Shown here: positions 33,074 to 43,186 of the stretch, one piece after another
How positions within the stretch are numbered: position 1 is the stretch's first letter
Layout: each line of letters opens with the position of its first letter
NCBI GenBank assembly: GCA_963930775.1
Contig: OZ005707.1
Location: forward strand, 372,001-436,000
Reading direction: 5' to 3'
From: Cliona cf. orientalis
Taxonomy: Eukaryota; Porifera; Demospongiae; Clionaida; Clionaidae
DNA: 64,000 nucleotides
Notes under the pieces: model-generated
Database searches by the model: none
Seen by the model: only the letters and a program-made list of their open reading frames with translations
Told to the model about the DNA's origin: nothing
Position numbers and translations under genes: made by a program

Positions 33074-33452
33074 TGGGCTATTCCATTTAATAGCTGTATA
33101 CCCCCTATGGATGAGCAAGAAGGAAGATTTGACCCCTAGACACAATTAAAAGGCAATCATCCCCCCAAGACGTAATTAGGAGCATCATTTAACCCCTTGA
33201 ATACTTAATTAAATGAAGTTATATTCCCCTTAATTTACACAGAAGCTAGGGAAATCACCTAATAGGCCCCCTAGACGCCATGATTAGCGATACTTTTACC
33301 CCTAGACACAATCAAAATTACCTAAAATATCCCCCCTATTCTACATTAAAATCAAAGTTTGACCCCCTGGACAAGGCTCAAAATACCCCCCTGGATAGTC
33401 GCTAACGGTCATCCATAGGGGGTGTATGCTTAATATCAAATGGAATAGCCCA
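33074..33452. mobile_element. MITE nested in the foldback element
   Basis: Inverted ends TGGGCTATTCCATTT on both sides, then ACCCCCTATGGATGA. The interior is built of degenerate GACCCCTAGACACAAT-like repeats. About 379 bp. Confidence 0.8.
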
Positions 33453-33779
33453 TAATTTAGGAATACCTATAGACACGTGAAGAACCTGAGTCAGGAATCG
33501 AGTTTGAAATGTTGGAGCGAAGGCTTGCAAATAAAATCTGAGAATCTGAAGGCGGAAGGGTTACAAATCTTTGAAGATCGGAAGGCACAAGTTACAAATC
33601 GAGTTTGAAAATCGAAACTCAAGTCGCACATCTATAGAATTGAATCGAGTTTCGAAGTCTGAAGTCAGATCGAATCGAGTTTGGAAGTCCGAAGTCAAAA
33701 CAGAACGAGTTTGAAGGTCTGAAGTCAAAACGAATCGAGTTTGAAGGGTGGAGTTTTGAATCGAAGTTGTTGCACTCGT

Positions 33780-33841
33780 AGTCTCGTGCCCAGACCCCAC
33801 CCCAAAAAGGGGGAAAGGGGTGGGGTCTGGGCACGAGACTA
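33780..33841. mobile_element. 62-bp hairpin micro-MITE with 8-bp target duplication
   Basis: A near-perfect palindrome starting AGTCTCGTGCCCAGACCCC, flanked by GCACTCGT on both sides (33772-33779 and 33842-33849). It interrupts the right arm of the foldback element. Uninterrupted, the arm would read TGCACTCGTGGGCC like the left arm, so the insertion is directly visible. 8-bp duplications point to hAT-type transposition. Confidence 0.88.
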
Positions 33842-34090
33842 GCACTCGTGGGCCACCGTAAATACGCGGGCATTGACCTTTGTGTACCCTCACATTACAG
33901 CGGTTTTCCACGTCCTTGCAATTTCGAGGCCAAAGCGGAAATAGATATTCATGTGACCTGTCATGTCGCGTGCGTGTACTGACGTCATAACTTGACGTGA
34001 ATACGAGCGCGCGTGCGCGTTGCCTCGCTAATCAACGTGCAACCCAGGATATTACCGCGAATTTCAAATCGAGCTCGTTTCAAATCAATC

Positions 34091-35080
34091 ATGAAAACCT
34101 CGTATGAGCCAAGTCGCTCCAGTGCCTACAGCGAGGATTTGAGGTGGAGGATGATCTGGCAAAGGGAAGGGTTAGGCTATACCTATGGGGAAATATCAGT
34201 AAACCTTGGTGTGGATGCCTCAACAGTCCAAAGGACAGTCACCCTTTTTAAAAACACTGGAAGTGTGCATAAACGCCCTTACCCTAAGGATAAAGCAGCC
34301 AGAAAGCTTACACCTATTGCTCAGTTGTTTGTGCTAAATCTTGTGGTCAAAAAACCGGGCATATACCTCTATGAAATTCAAAAAGAGCTACAAGTATCAC
34401 TGCTACTGGAAGTAAGCTTGTCAACCCTATGCAAATTTTTGCATACTAATGGATTTACTCACAAAAAACTTCGTACAGTTGCTTCACAGCAAGATAAACA
34501 TCTAAGGGAGAGATTCACCTCAGAAGTGTCCGTATACTCAACCGATATGTTTATATTTATTGATGAGACTGGTTCAGATGCCAGAAATAAGTTGAGAAAA
34601 TACGGATATAGCATCAGGGGTATTCCAGCCAAGAATCAAACATTATTGGTGCGAGGAGAACGCATTTCAGCCATTGCATGCATGTCAACTGCTGGGTTAG
34701 TGGATGTAAAAACCATACATGGAACAGCAAATGGTGAAGTGTTCTATAGGTTCATACAGACACATCTCCTACCTCACCTACTACCTTACAATGGAATCAA
34801 TCCACATTCTGTAGTGGTATTGGATAATTGTTCTATCCACCACGTTGCAGAGGTAGTCAAATCAATTAACGATGTGGGAGCTCATGTACTCTTTCTCCCA
34901 CCCTACTCACCTGACTTCAATCCAATAGAGGAATTATTCTCAAAAGTAAAAACGATTTTGAGGTCTGCTGAAGATGCACTGGGTGTTGCTGATCTGGAAA
35001 CTCTTCTACTACACAGTTTCACATCAGTAACTGAGGAAGACTGCCAAGCATGGATAGATCACAGTGGTATATATACGTAA
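34091..35080 (+). CDS. DD34E transposase (Tc1/mariner/IS630 superfamily)
   Basis: About 329 residues from the ATG at 34091 (the frame is open further upstream but without ATG). An N-terminal helix-turn-helix region (GYTYGEISVNLGVDASTVQR) binds the ends in this family. The DDE catalytic core is FIDETGSD, then VVLDNCSIHH, then PPYSPDFNPIEELFSKVK, with 34 residues between the second Asp and the Glu. All three acidic residues are present, so the protein could be active. A CRE-like TGACGTCA lies at 33980-33987, inside the element and upstream of the gene. Confidence 0.92.
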   Translation: MKTSYEPSRSSAYSEDLRWRMIWQREGLGYTYGEISVNLGVDASTVQRTVTLFKNTGSVHKRPYPKDKAARKLTPIAQLFVLNLVVKKPGIYLYEIQKELQVSLLLEVSLSTLCKFLHTNGFTHKKLRTVASQQDKHLRERFTSEVSVYSTDMFIFIDETGSDARNKLRKYGYSIRGIPAKNQTLLVRGERISAIACMSTAGLVDVKTIHGTANGEVFYRFIQTHLLPHLLPYNGINPHSVVVLDNCSIHHVAEVVKSINDVGAHVLFLPPYSPDFNPIEELFSKVKTILRSAEDALGVADLETLLLHSFTSVTEEDCQAWIDHSGIYT

Positions 35081-35160
35081 TAACATCAACAAATTATATT
35101 TTTTTATTGTGTATATGCATGCCATAATGTCATTTTATTATTAGTTACTGTAGTATGCAG

Positions 35161-36195
35161 TCATTTTAATTTGCGAAGAAAATCCAGAATATTTCCCTTT
35201 TGTTCAGTATATTCTTTCTCATCAAGGATACCATCCTCAAATAGTTGCTGTAGAAAGCGTAACTGTTGATAATTTTTCATTCTCAAGTCAACAGCCTTAG
35301 CAGGAGACACAGCTGGTACAGGGTTGCCGAAAGGACTGCCAGCATCATGATCACGATCAGGTTGGGTAGAATGTGACTGATCCTTGCTGCCAGACATTGC
35401 AGTAGCAAAAGCAACAGCAGCCCCAGCTAAAGCATCACTTAGAGATTCCTTACGCTTCTTTGGTTCGGGATCCTTAAAAGCTGGAAGATGAGGTGGTTCC
35501 TCAAAATCCTTGTGCTGGTCAGAGCAAATGCATCTTGCCCAGAGGCGGAGCCGGGGAGTATCCCACTTTGACCCATGCTTGGATAAAAGCTTCTTATAAG
35601 CTTCTTCAACCTCCTTTTCATTCTCTTCTATGTTCTGCTTTTTGCTCGTTTCTGAGTCCCTCTTTCGCTTGCGAATATTTTCAACCTCCGTTTCATCACA
35701 TCTTGCATCACACCACAAATTAATGGCACCACCTTGAGGGTACTTTTGGTACATTGTCTTTAAGTCATCTGGTACTACCAGCCACACTTTTGCCTGCTGA
35801 CTGCCTTCAAAATATCCAACATTAAAATCAATGGTGTTTGGTACACTCTCTCTAAAAGATTCGATGAGCTTCACTCGCAGTGATGTTACAGAGTCAAATT
35901 TCATTGAACAGTCATTTAGGTGACGCACTATTACATCACTCTTTCGGGTAGGATTAATAATCTTTACCTTGTAGCTGTAAGAGGGCTGTAGTGATGTTTT
36001 GCGTGAAGCCGAACTCTGAGGCCTTGTATTAGTAGTCACACTTGCACTGCTGATGGTGTTGGTGTTGCCACCCTGAGCCAGTACCGCAGGCCCTCCGATC
36101 GTCACCAAAGGCCCACCAACGCCGGGAGGTTGTCTAGCAAGGAATCCCTGTAATTGTTTCAAAACATCACCGACATTGTTGGGAGCTTGCTGCAT
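35161..36195 (-). CDS. Transposon accessory protein with SHOCT-like C-terminus
   Basis: 344 residues, intronless. The N-terminus is low in complexity (Gly/Pro/Ser/Thr). Residues about 75-165 look like a small beta-rich domain (YSYKVKIINPTRKSDVIVR, KVWLVVPDDLKTMY, INLWCDA). A basic nuclear-signal-like tract (IRKRKRDSETSKKQ) and an acidic helix follow, then a Trp/Leu motif (TPRLRLWARCI...PPHLPAF), a second basic tract (PKKRKE), and a C-terminal helix pair FLQQLFEDGILDEKEYTEQK resembling prokaryotic SHOCT domains. I recall similar proteins as recurrent uncharacterised ORFs in cnidarian and fish genomes, but cannot name the family. Location inside the TIRs makes it part of the transposon; DNA or transposase binding is a guess. 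Confidence 0.8.
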   Translation of the reverse strand: MQQAPNNVGDVLKQLQGFLARQPPGVGGPLVTIGGPAVLAQGGNTNTISSASVTTNTRPQSSASRKTSLQPSYSYKVKIINPTRKSDVIVRHLNDCSMKFDSVTSLRVKLIESFRESVPNTIDFNVGYFEGSQQAKVWLVVPDDLKTMYQKYPQGGAINLWCDARCDETEVENIRKRKRDSETSKKQNIEENEKEVEEAYKKLLSKHGSKWDTPRLRLWARCICSDQHKDFEEPPHLPAFKDPEPKKRKESLSDALAGAAVAFATAMSGSKDQSHSTQPDRDHDAGSPFGNPVPAVSPAKAVDLRMKNYQQLRFLQQLFEDGILDEKEYTEQKGNILDFLRKLK

Positions 36196-36673
36196 GATGA
36201 ATTTAGATAGCTAGAGTCAGTCAGCCAAGCATGGCGCCTTCCCTACACTAAGCTGCGGTCAGATCACGTGCTGAGTGTATGACTAGACTGCCACGCTAAC
36301 GCGATCTGATTGGTCAGAACAAACGCATCCGCTTTTTGAAGGTACGTTGCAAGGTCATCGAAAACCGCTGTATCTTTCCTGCCCAGTGCCACTGCAGTGT
36401 CCTGCCAGTACAGTGTCACATGACCAGTGCAGTCGGGAATTCCGGAAATTGGGGGTTAATTAACCTCCAATTTCCCGACTGTGACACTGGCAGGAAACTG
36501 GGTGTACCCCATGGCCCACAAGCTCGCCTCGTCCCCAGGCCCCTCCCCGCGTTGGGAGGGCTAGGGTCTGGGGACGAGGCTACCCACAAGCCCCTATATA
36601 TACATGTAGGCCCTACACCAGTACAGTACAACGCTGGAGTAAATCTTTGAATTAATCCCCACCCGATCGCCGA
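36196..36673. other. Transposon right end, hairpins and dispanin 2 upstream
   Basis: The transposon ends at 36370. A long hairpin at about 36410-36494 has arms containing AGTCGGGAA and CAATTTCCCGACT. Then comes the 60-bp micro-MITE 36523-36582, then TATATATA (36595-36602) about 72 bp before the dispanin 2 start. Confidence 0.55.
36523..36582. mobile_element. 60-bp hairpin micro-MITE with 8-bp target duplication
   Basis: A palindromic core GCCTCGTCCCCAGGCCCC...GGGACGAGGC, flanked by CCCACAAG on both sides (36515-36522, 36583-36590). It is a diverged member of the 33780-33841 family. Confidence 0.85.
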
Positions 36674-37720
36674 ATGGCAGGTGTGCCACCACCGTACACT
36701 CAAAACGATCGAGACGATCCTTCTGTGCCGATTCATGGCGGCTACCAGCAGGTACCGGCGAAGCCTCAGTATGGATCGGTACAGACTACACCAGCCTCCT
36801 CGGCTCCCTCCCAGCCGCCACCTCGGACTTCAACGCACAACACAGTGAGTGCGCATACAAAAATCTGTATTATTGTGTTTAATATATGAAAACTTAGCAG
36901 GGCTAGGGTACGAGGCTAATGAAAACTTCACCACATGCCCAGTAGCTGCATAATGGTTCATATGGTAAAAGGTCATCAATATATAATGTGTACACAACAG
37001 TTTTTGCCACATGAATGCAATGGAATGGTATATACATGCCACATTTCAGCGGCAGCCACCGACTGTTTTCAATTTCTATAGGCCAATTGGTTATTACCAG
37101 TGATCAGATATTAGGATTTTCTCTCTCTCTGCTTGTAGGCTGTAGTGACTCAAGAGCCAAGGAGAAAGAGGCGCCACTCTGGGATGAAGCCGGAAAACCA
37201 CATGACTGCTTCCATCCTCAACATGCTATTCTGTTTCTTCATTCTGGGACTGATTGCTCTCATCTTTAGTTTTAAGGTATCAAACATCTTGTACATCATC
37301 CATAAACATCTCATGAGCAATGGGCCTTAATTTGATTATTATGTGGCTGAATTATGTTATATCATAGGTCATATAGACTACGTAATTGGATTGGAAAGAG
37401 CTCACGTGAGCAATACAGTCAATTGGGACAATCCATATCGCACAAAAAAAAATAAAAATTGCAAAAAAAAATGCCCAAAAATCACATTTTTGAAATTTTT
37501 ATCCGGTGAAATTACAGTATTTTCAAATATTTTAATGCAGGTTGATTCTGCTTGGGCTGCTGGGAATGAGCTTGAAGCTCAGCGAAATTCCAAAATTGCC
37601 AACATCCTCAATAAAGTTGGCATGGGAGTTGGTATTGCTACCTATGTCATGGTGATAATTTGGATCATCGTATATTCAGCCATTGGTGTTCTCAGAGCTC
37701 GTTCTTCATTAAACACTTAG
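36674..37720 (+). CDS. CD225/dispanin family protein, copy 2
   Basis: Exons 36674-36844, 37139-37276 and 37541-37720 (phase 0) give 162 residues. The N-terminus MAGVPPPYTQNDRDDPS is nearly the same as copy 3, so the two are recent duplicates; their introns also align. The membrane segment NMLFCFFILGLIALIFSF is retained. The segment before it is unusual: where the other copies read KPNNY, this one has a polybasic stretch and KPENHM (EPRRKRRHSGMKPENHM). The conserved loop VDSAWAAGNELEAQRNS and a second helix follow. It could alter membrane or lipid contact. Intact frame and splice sites argue against a pseudogene. Confidence 0.9.
36896..36920. mobile_element. 25-bp micro-MITE remnant with 8-bp target duplication
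   Basis: GGCTAGGGTACGAGGCTA core flanked by GAAAACTT at 36888-36895 and 36921-36928, in intron 1 of dispanin 2. A remnant of the R1 repeat (CCCAGTAGCTGCATAATGG) follows at about 36938-36995. Confidence 0.7.
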
Positions 37721-38123
37721 TAACTTTGATTGTATGTCTTCATGCTAAGGGCTTTTTATGAACTATTATCTATTGTTAATTTTTTATTGTGTTCAATTTT
37801 ACCCTCTTTAATATTCTGTATGTACTGGTATGTGAAATTTGTTGCAATCTCATGTGCTGAACACAGCAATCACTATTTATACTCTTGTTATAAGCAATGG
37901 AGGATAAAGTGGGGATGGCAGGGTCAAAACGTACACAAAGAAGGATAATCACATTCACTATGGAAGGCGTATATAGGTCAGGCGGTATAGGGTGTGCCCG
38001 TCAGCAGTTATGCGCATGCGCATTCAACTTGTCACGGGATCTTCACCTCGGCTGTCATAGATTTGCTTCCAGTTGCACTCTCTTGAACCAGCGAATCGTA
38101 TCGTATCATCCCTTCAGTATAGC
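37721..38123. promoter_or_regulatory. Dispanin 2 3' end and dispanin 3 promoter region
   Basis: A perfect 12-bp palindrome TGCGCATGCGCA (38011-38022), an NRF-1-type site, lies 101 bp before the start of copy 3. No gene was seen. Confidence 0.5.
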
Positions 38124-38541
38124 ATGGCAGGTGTGCCACCACCGTACACTCAAAACGATCCTTCTGCGCCGATTCATGGCGGCTACCAGCAGGTTCCGGC
38201 GAAGCCTCAGTATGGATCGGCACCTTCAGCCCCTCCCTACCAGCCGCCAACTCAGACTTCAACGCACAACACGGTGAGCCCGAGTTTATAATGGCATTGA
38301 GCATACAATATTAAAGCTTCTTGATCTGATTTCATCTATCACACTGGTGTAAGAAGCAGGGGGGCTGGGGGGGGGGAGGGGGGCGCTGTAGCCAAGTGGG
38401 CCTAAACCTAGGAATCTACTAGGCCTCGATATTTTTTCAGATTTGTGATGTAAAGTCTACTTTACAGCCAAAGTAGCATAATAATAGGCAGGCGTATCGT
38501 GTGACCCAAAAAATTTTTTTTGCACGCTATTTAATTTACAG

Positions 38542-38586
<45 letters not shown>

Positions 38587-41223
38587 TTCAGAAATATCTT
38601 CTTACGCCACTGTATCATTAACTAATTTTTCTTGAAATGGGTTGGGCCCAGTACTAATGTAATAATATAGATTTAGACTAGACTGATTTTAATATAGATA
38701 GTCACAGAGTTCATGTGATTCAGTGCATGATCGTGGACTCGGCATATACTATGATGTGCGCTGCAATGAACTCGATGGCTAGTTAGTCTAGTCCCACATG
38801 ACTGCATGACAAACAAAACTCTATTGCTTTGTGGCTCCAACCTTGAAAGTGTTGACCATGATAGTGAAATCTGGCAATACAAGTACACATGTAATTTATA
38901 GCATATAGTAGTCACACAATGTTATTATAGCCAAAAAAAAGTCTGTTTGTGAGGCAAGCAAAAACAATTCCATCAGTGGGTGTTTTTCTTTTTTGCCGCA
39001 TGACAACTGTTGGCTAGACGTCGGAGAAGCAGTAACTGCGGTTTGGAATGAAGGCCTAGTGTACATAGCAAACTGATGCATCAAATAGGAAGAAACTTGT
39101 GTTTTGAACACATTCTATACATAATCTCATGAAGCTGATGTACAAGGCTATCTGATGCTTACGGTAGCCCAGCTCTGTACATGCAGTGACATGTATGTAC
39201 TACTGACATGCATGTGGAAGTCATAATATAATTATTATCATGATATTACAATCATGTATTGATATTGTGAAAATCCCCTGCCCCACCATGCCCATATGGC
39301 CATGGCCCACAATGCATTGTCATTGTCGGGAAGTGTGGTAGTCACATGTGCTGGCTAGCATGAATGTGGTTAATGTACTAGTCACCACAATCTATTGCAA
39401 TCACAACAGTTGTTGCCACATGAGTAGTGTCATGCTCCATGATGTGGTCCATGGTGTGGCAGCCACGGACTGTTTTTAGTTTCTACAGGCTAATTGGCTA
39501 TTACCATGCAGTGATCAGATATTAGGTCTCTCTCTCTCTCTCCCCCCCCCCCCCCCCCCCCGTATAGGTAATAGTGACTCAGCAGCCAACGGTTGCTTAC
39601 AGAGCCACCGGTGGGATAAAGCCAAACAACTACCTGGTTCTCTCCATCATCAACATGCTGTTCTGTTTCTTCATTCTGGGACTAATTGCTCTCATCTTCA
39701 GTTTTCAGGTATCATAAACATCTCATGAATAATAGGCCCTAACTCAATAATAATAATATTATTATTATGTTGTAGCTACTTTGGAATAATTATGAACAAC
39801 TTAGAGACTACATCCCGAGTCCCTCATAAGTATTGCACCGCGCTTACTGTACGCCGCCATAATTTGAACTTGGACACATCGACAAACTGCGCATGCTCCG
39901 TACACGCAGTATATTGGGGCGCGCGGGTTGAGCCGGTTGACCTGAACGTGACCTCCACTGCCATGTGCTAGACTATATAGGGAAATCCCCCCAGAGAGCT
40001 TGCTCACCAAAGAAAGCGAACTGAGAGAATCGCCATATGTCATCGATAGTCCACGATCTCTTGTACGCTAGGTTCGAATTCTGGGTCCCAACACCCTGTC
40101 ATGCGCGCTAAATATTTTGAAGCAGTCTTCACCCCAATTTCATCATAATTTCATCATCATTTCATCATAGGTTTCATCATAGGTTTCATCATAATTACCT
40201 CATCGAGCGGCCGAATTTCGATTTGTGAATTGGGACTCGGGATGTAATGAACACTTGACCATCTCCCCAGTAGCTGCACAGTGTAATGGTGCATGTGGTA
40301 AAAGGTCGTCAATAGAATGCATACACATCGATCGATGCTGGCCCCAGAAATCATGGAGATGGCGTCTAAGATCGACCCTCAACCTTGATAGCGACAAGTT
40401 TTGATGCTTCAATTACAGAGACGAACTGACAGCACAGTATTCCTTCCGAATTTCAGGTTGGTCACGCTGCTGCAGTCGCCGCACGGGCCAGCCCCTTGTG
40501 ACAGTGATGCGTGCTATATATAGCGCAAGGCTAGCTTTATTTATCCACGGCATTACGTAAGCCAAGGAAACACGTGAAGTTCAACCAACAGTACTTCTCA
40601 GAGAAAGTAGCTCTCAGCTTGTAATGTATTCGCTGGATACACGCGTAAGATACTCTACATATATACTGATTTTCAAGTCCCAGAAAGGCCCCAGCGAGGC
40701 CCTGGATTTTCTCATAATTACCTCATAGATTACCTAAGAGATTACACCATAGGTTTCATCATACATTACACCACAATTACCTCATAACCATAGAAAAGTG
40801 AATTTATACTGGGGAGATAATTATTGTATATAGAGAGAAAATTTTCACCAATTTCGCCACCTGCTCTCATTGGCAAAGCTAATTTTGTCCTGTATTAAAG
40901 ATTGCATAGAGGATAAGATAACCTTTACTGCATTGGCAAAAATTTTCTCCACAAAAGGTAGCTAGCTGAGTCTAGTGAAATTTTTATCCAGCGAAAATTT
41001 TCACATAATATTATACAGTATTTCAAATAATATTCTAATGTAGGTTGATTCTGCTTGGGCTGCTGGAAATGAGCTTGAAGCTCAGCGAAGTTCCAATATT
41101 GCCAAGATTCTCAACTTCATCGGCATTGGAGTTGGTATTGGTACCTGGATCCTTGTGGGAATTGTGGTCATTGCAAATATAGCGGTTGCCGCTAGTGCTG
41201 CCAATTCATACAACAGTTACTAA
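38124..41223 (+). CDS. CD225/dispanin family protein, copy 3
   Basis: Exons 38124-38273, 39568-39708 and 41044-41223 (phase 0) give 156 residues. The Pro-rich N-terminus is MAGVPPPYTQNDPSAPIHGG, the CD225 core KPNNYLVLSIINMLFCFFIL, the loop VDSAWAAGNELEAQRSS and the second helix VGIGTWILVGIVVIANIAV. Intron 1 contains a 45-nt C run (about 38541-38585), and exon 2 is preceded by a C20 tract that acts as its polypyrimidine tract. Intron 2 is swollen by an R2 and an R1 repeat. It is the closest paralogue of copy 2. Confidence 0.92.
38541..38585. repeat. Poly-C run of about 45 nt
   Basis: A homopolymer in intron 1 of dispanin 3. It is likely to be length-variable and capable of i-motif/G-quadruplex structure on the two strands. 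Its exact length in the assembly is doubtful. Confidence 0.9.
39809..40246. mobile_element. R2 repeat, copy a
   Basis: Element 39811-40244 has ends CATCCCGAGTCCC / GGGACTCGGGATG and TA on both sides. The interior has ACTGCGCATGCTCCGTACAC, GGGGCGCGCGG and a run of TTTCATCATAGG units. It is noncoding and lies in dispanin 3 intron 2. Confidence 0.82.
40255..40825. mobile_element. R1 repeat, copy a
   Basis: About 557 bp between ATCTCCCCAGTA (40261) and TACTGGGGAGAT (40817). It contains GCTATATATAGCGCAAGG and a run of ATTACCTCATA units. It adjoins R2 copy a. Boundaries are uncertain by about 20 bp because flanks such as CTTGACC are also shared among copies. Confidence 0.75.
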
Positions 41224-41503
41224 CTTGTATTTTAGCGGTTGTATCTTCATGCTAACTATTATAATAATATTATAATTAATTGTGTATTTGTGTGAATTTA
41301 ATATGTTTATACACAGGTCTTTACATTAAATTTTAATAATGCCTTTTTTGCAATGTCATGCTATTGGCGCACGCAATGGTCTGGCCCATATATAGTTGCG
41401 CGCGCACGCGTACAAATTTGTGGGCGTGGCTACGTACAACTTCTGTTCATACTGTAGCTCAGTAACGGTCTCAAACGTGCAGACAACGATCGATACAGTG
41501 AAA

Positions 41504-42199
41504 ATGGCCGCACAGCCGCCACCTTACGCTCCCGGAGAACCACCCTTCCCCACGGTTCAAGAAGGCTACCAAGCGGTACCGGCCCAGCCTCAGCAAAATA
41601 AACCAGCGGCCGCTCAGTCTATTCCTCAACAGCAGCCCTCGGAATACACTCCAGCGCCGCCGCAATACTACCCCGGTCAGCCGGCTCAGGGAGTGCCGCA
41701 GCAACCTGGCTATCCATATGTCGCTCAATCGGTGCAAAATAGCAATGTGAGTGCAACTACTTCAATTATTAATGATTAAATGTTACGGCCGATCGACATT
41801 GTATCAGACAGAGTCAAGATAAACTGTCATAATCGTAGTGGCTTGGCCAATCATTGCGTTAATAAATAGCTACAACATTATTGACAAATTTGGGCAAGAT
41901 TTATTATGCAATTTGAAGGGAGTGGTGCTATAATATAATCAGTATGATTGTTGTAATCGTGTTGGTATGTGTGCTATACTGATAATAATATTATTATTAT
42001 GCAGGTGACAGTTGTGACGCAGCAGCCGTCAGTGCCCACCATGTTGGAAATTGAGTCAAAGCCAAACAACTACCTGGCTCTATCCATTGTCAACCTGCTC
42101 TGCTGTTTCTTCATTCTTGGAATTATCGCTCTCGTGTTCAGTCTACAGGTATAATAATATGATACTAGGCTATTCATTTCAAAGATGTTTATAGTGTGT

Positions 42200-42233
<34 letters not shown>

Positions 42234-42804
42234 TCGAGGTCAATCTCAGTGTCAAAAGTTACCTGACTTCCTCCATGCATAAACTAATATAATACTATTC
42301 ATGGCCGCATCCTTACTAATTTTGTGCACGTGGGGGTTCAGGACATTGTATGAATTGACTTATACTGTGCATGTACTGTATAGGTTTGCTATGTATAGAT
42401 TCTGTTTAATTTGCAATAATTGGGGTGCATAAAATGCATTTTAGTTTTGTTGGCCCATGACCGTCTCTCATCATTGGGCATACCCTTTGATCACCGGGTC
42501 ATAGCTACCCCTCTGGTGTCCGGCAATTTGTCTATAACAATTTGTTGCTAGGCGATGGCTAACTACACAAGATGCAGCCTCTTAATTAATATTATATATA
42601 CTGATTCTGCATTCTTCCTCCCATTAGGTTGATTCTGCCTGGTCAGCAGGTAACTATCAGACAGCAAGGCACAACTCCAACGTAGCCAAAGTTCTCAATA
42701 TTGTTGGATTCTCCATCGGTATTGTTGGTTGGGTCATCGCTGGGATACTCATTCTCGTCCAAATCATTGGAGCAATTATTGTTGCCACTAGATCTACTTA
42801 TTAA
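41504..42804 (+). CDS. CD225/dispanin family protein, copy 4
   Basis: Exons 41504-41746, 42005-42148 and 42628-42804 (phase 0) give 187 residues, the longest N-terminus of the array (MAAQPPPYAPGEPPFPTV, then Gln/Pro/Tyr-rich). CD225 core KPNNYLALSIVNLLCCFFIL with two adjacent cysteines, loop VDSAWSAGNYQTARHNS and a final helix with a short tail ending ATRSTY. Paired Cys at this site are palmitoylation sites in IFITM relatives. It is closest to copy 5 in its start (AQPPPYAPE/GE). Function is unknown beyond family. Confidence 0.92.
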
Positions 42805-43186
42805 TGGAAACTTTCTAACCTATATTAAACATGCCATGATGAGCTGCATTACATGATATTGTATTACCTTACCCCTTGTACAATTATTATTGATTTTTTA
42901 ATTACAATTTTTATTACAATCACAATAATTACCACTACTTCTTGGTAATTGACTTTCTGGCCAAGAGCCAAATTCAAATAATGGATCCATTAGATCAAGT
43001 CATAATGAAAGGTCTAATTTTCGCGGTTTCGTGGATAAGCACAAAAATTAAACACGCCCTCGTTTATTGCGCATGCGCATACTGTCTACCTGCGTGGTAT
43101 CGTGCAGGGACAATTAATTTTTTGGCCTGGCCTGATCATCATCACGTACGTCGACGTCGTACTGCATTCGAGAAGACGTTCACAAA
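42805..43186. promoter_or_regulatory. Dispanin 4 3' end and dispanin 5 promoter region
   Basis: TGCGCATGCGCA at 43068-43079 lies 107 bp before the copy 5 start, the same position as in copy 3. ACGTACGTCGACGT lies closer to the start. No gene was seen. Confidence 0.5.

Larger units (their letters stand above)
32609..33860. mobile_element. Large foldback element with nested insertions
   Basis: The left arm 32611-32890 and right arm about 33480-33858 are inverted copies: CGGTGGCCCACAAGTGCAAT then arrays of TTCAAACTCGATTCG units with GACTTCAGAC spacers. TA flanks both ends (32609-32610, 33859-33860). Two other elements are inserted inside it (33074-33452 and 33780-33841). It is noncoding. Confidence 0.8.
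33896..36372. mobile_element. Apparently intact 2.47-kb Tc1/IS630-like transposon with two ORFs
   Basis: Element 33898-36370 has terminal inverted repeats starting CAGCGGTTTTC (21 of 24 positions match, through CCTTGCAA). TA lies at both flanks (33896-33897, 36371-36372). It carries a DD34E transposase on the plus strand and an accessory protein on the minus strand, converging with 80 bp between them. Both frames are open from end to end, which suggests recent activity. Confidence 0.9.
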
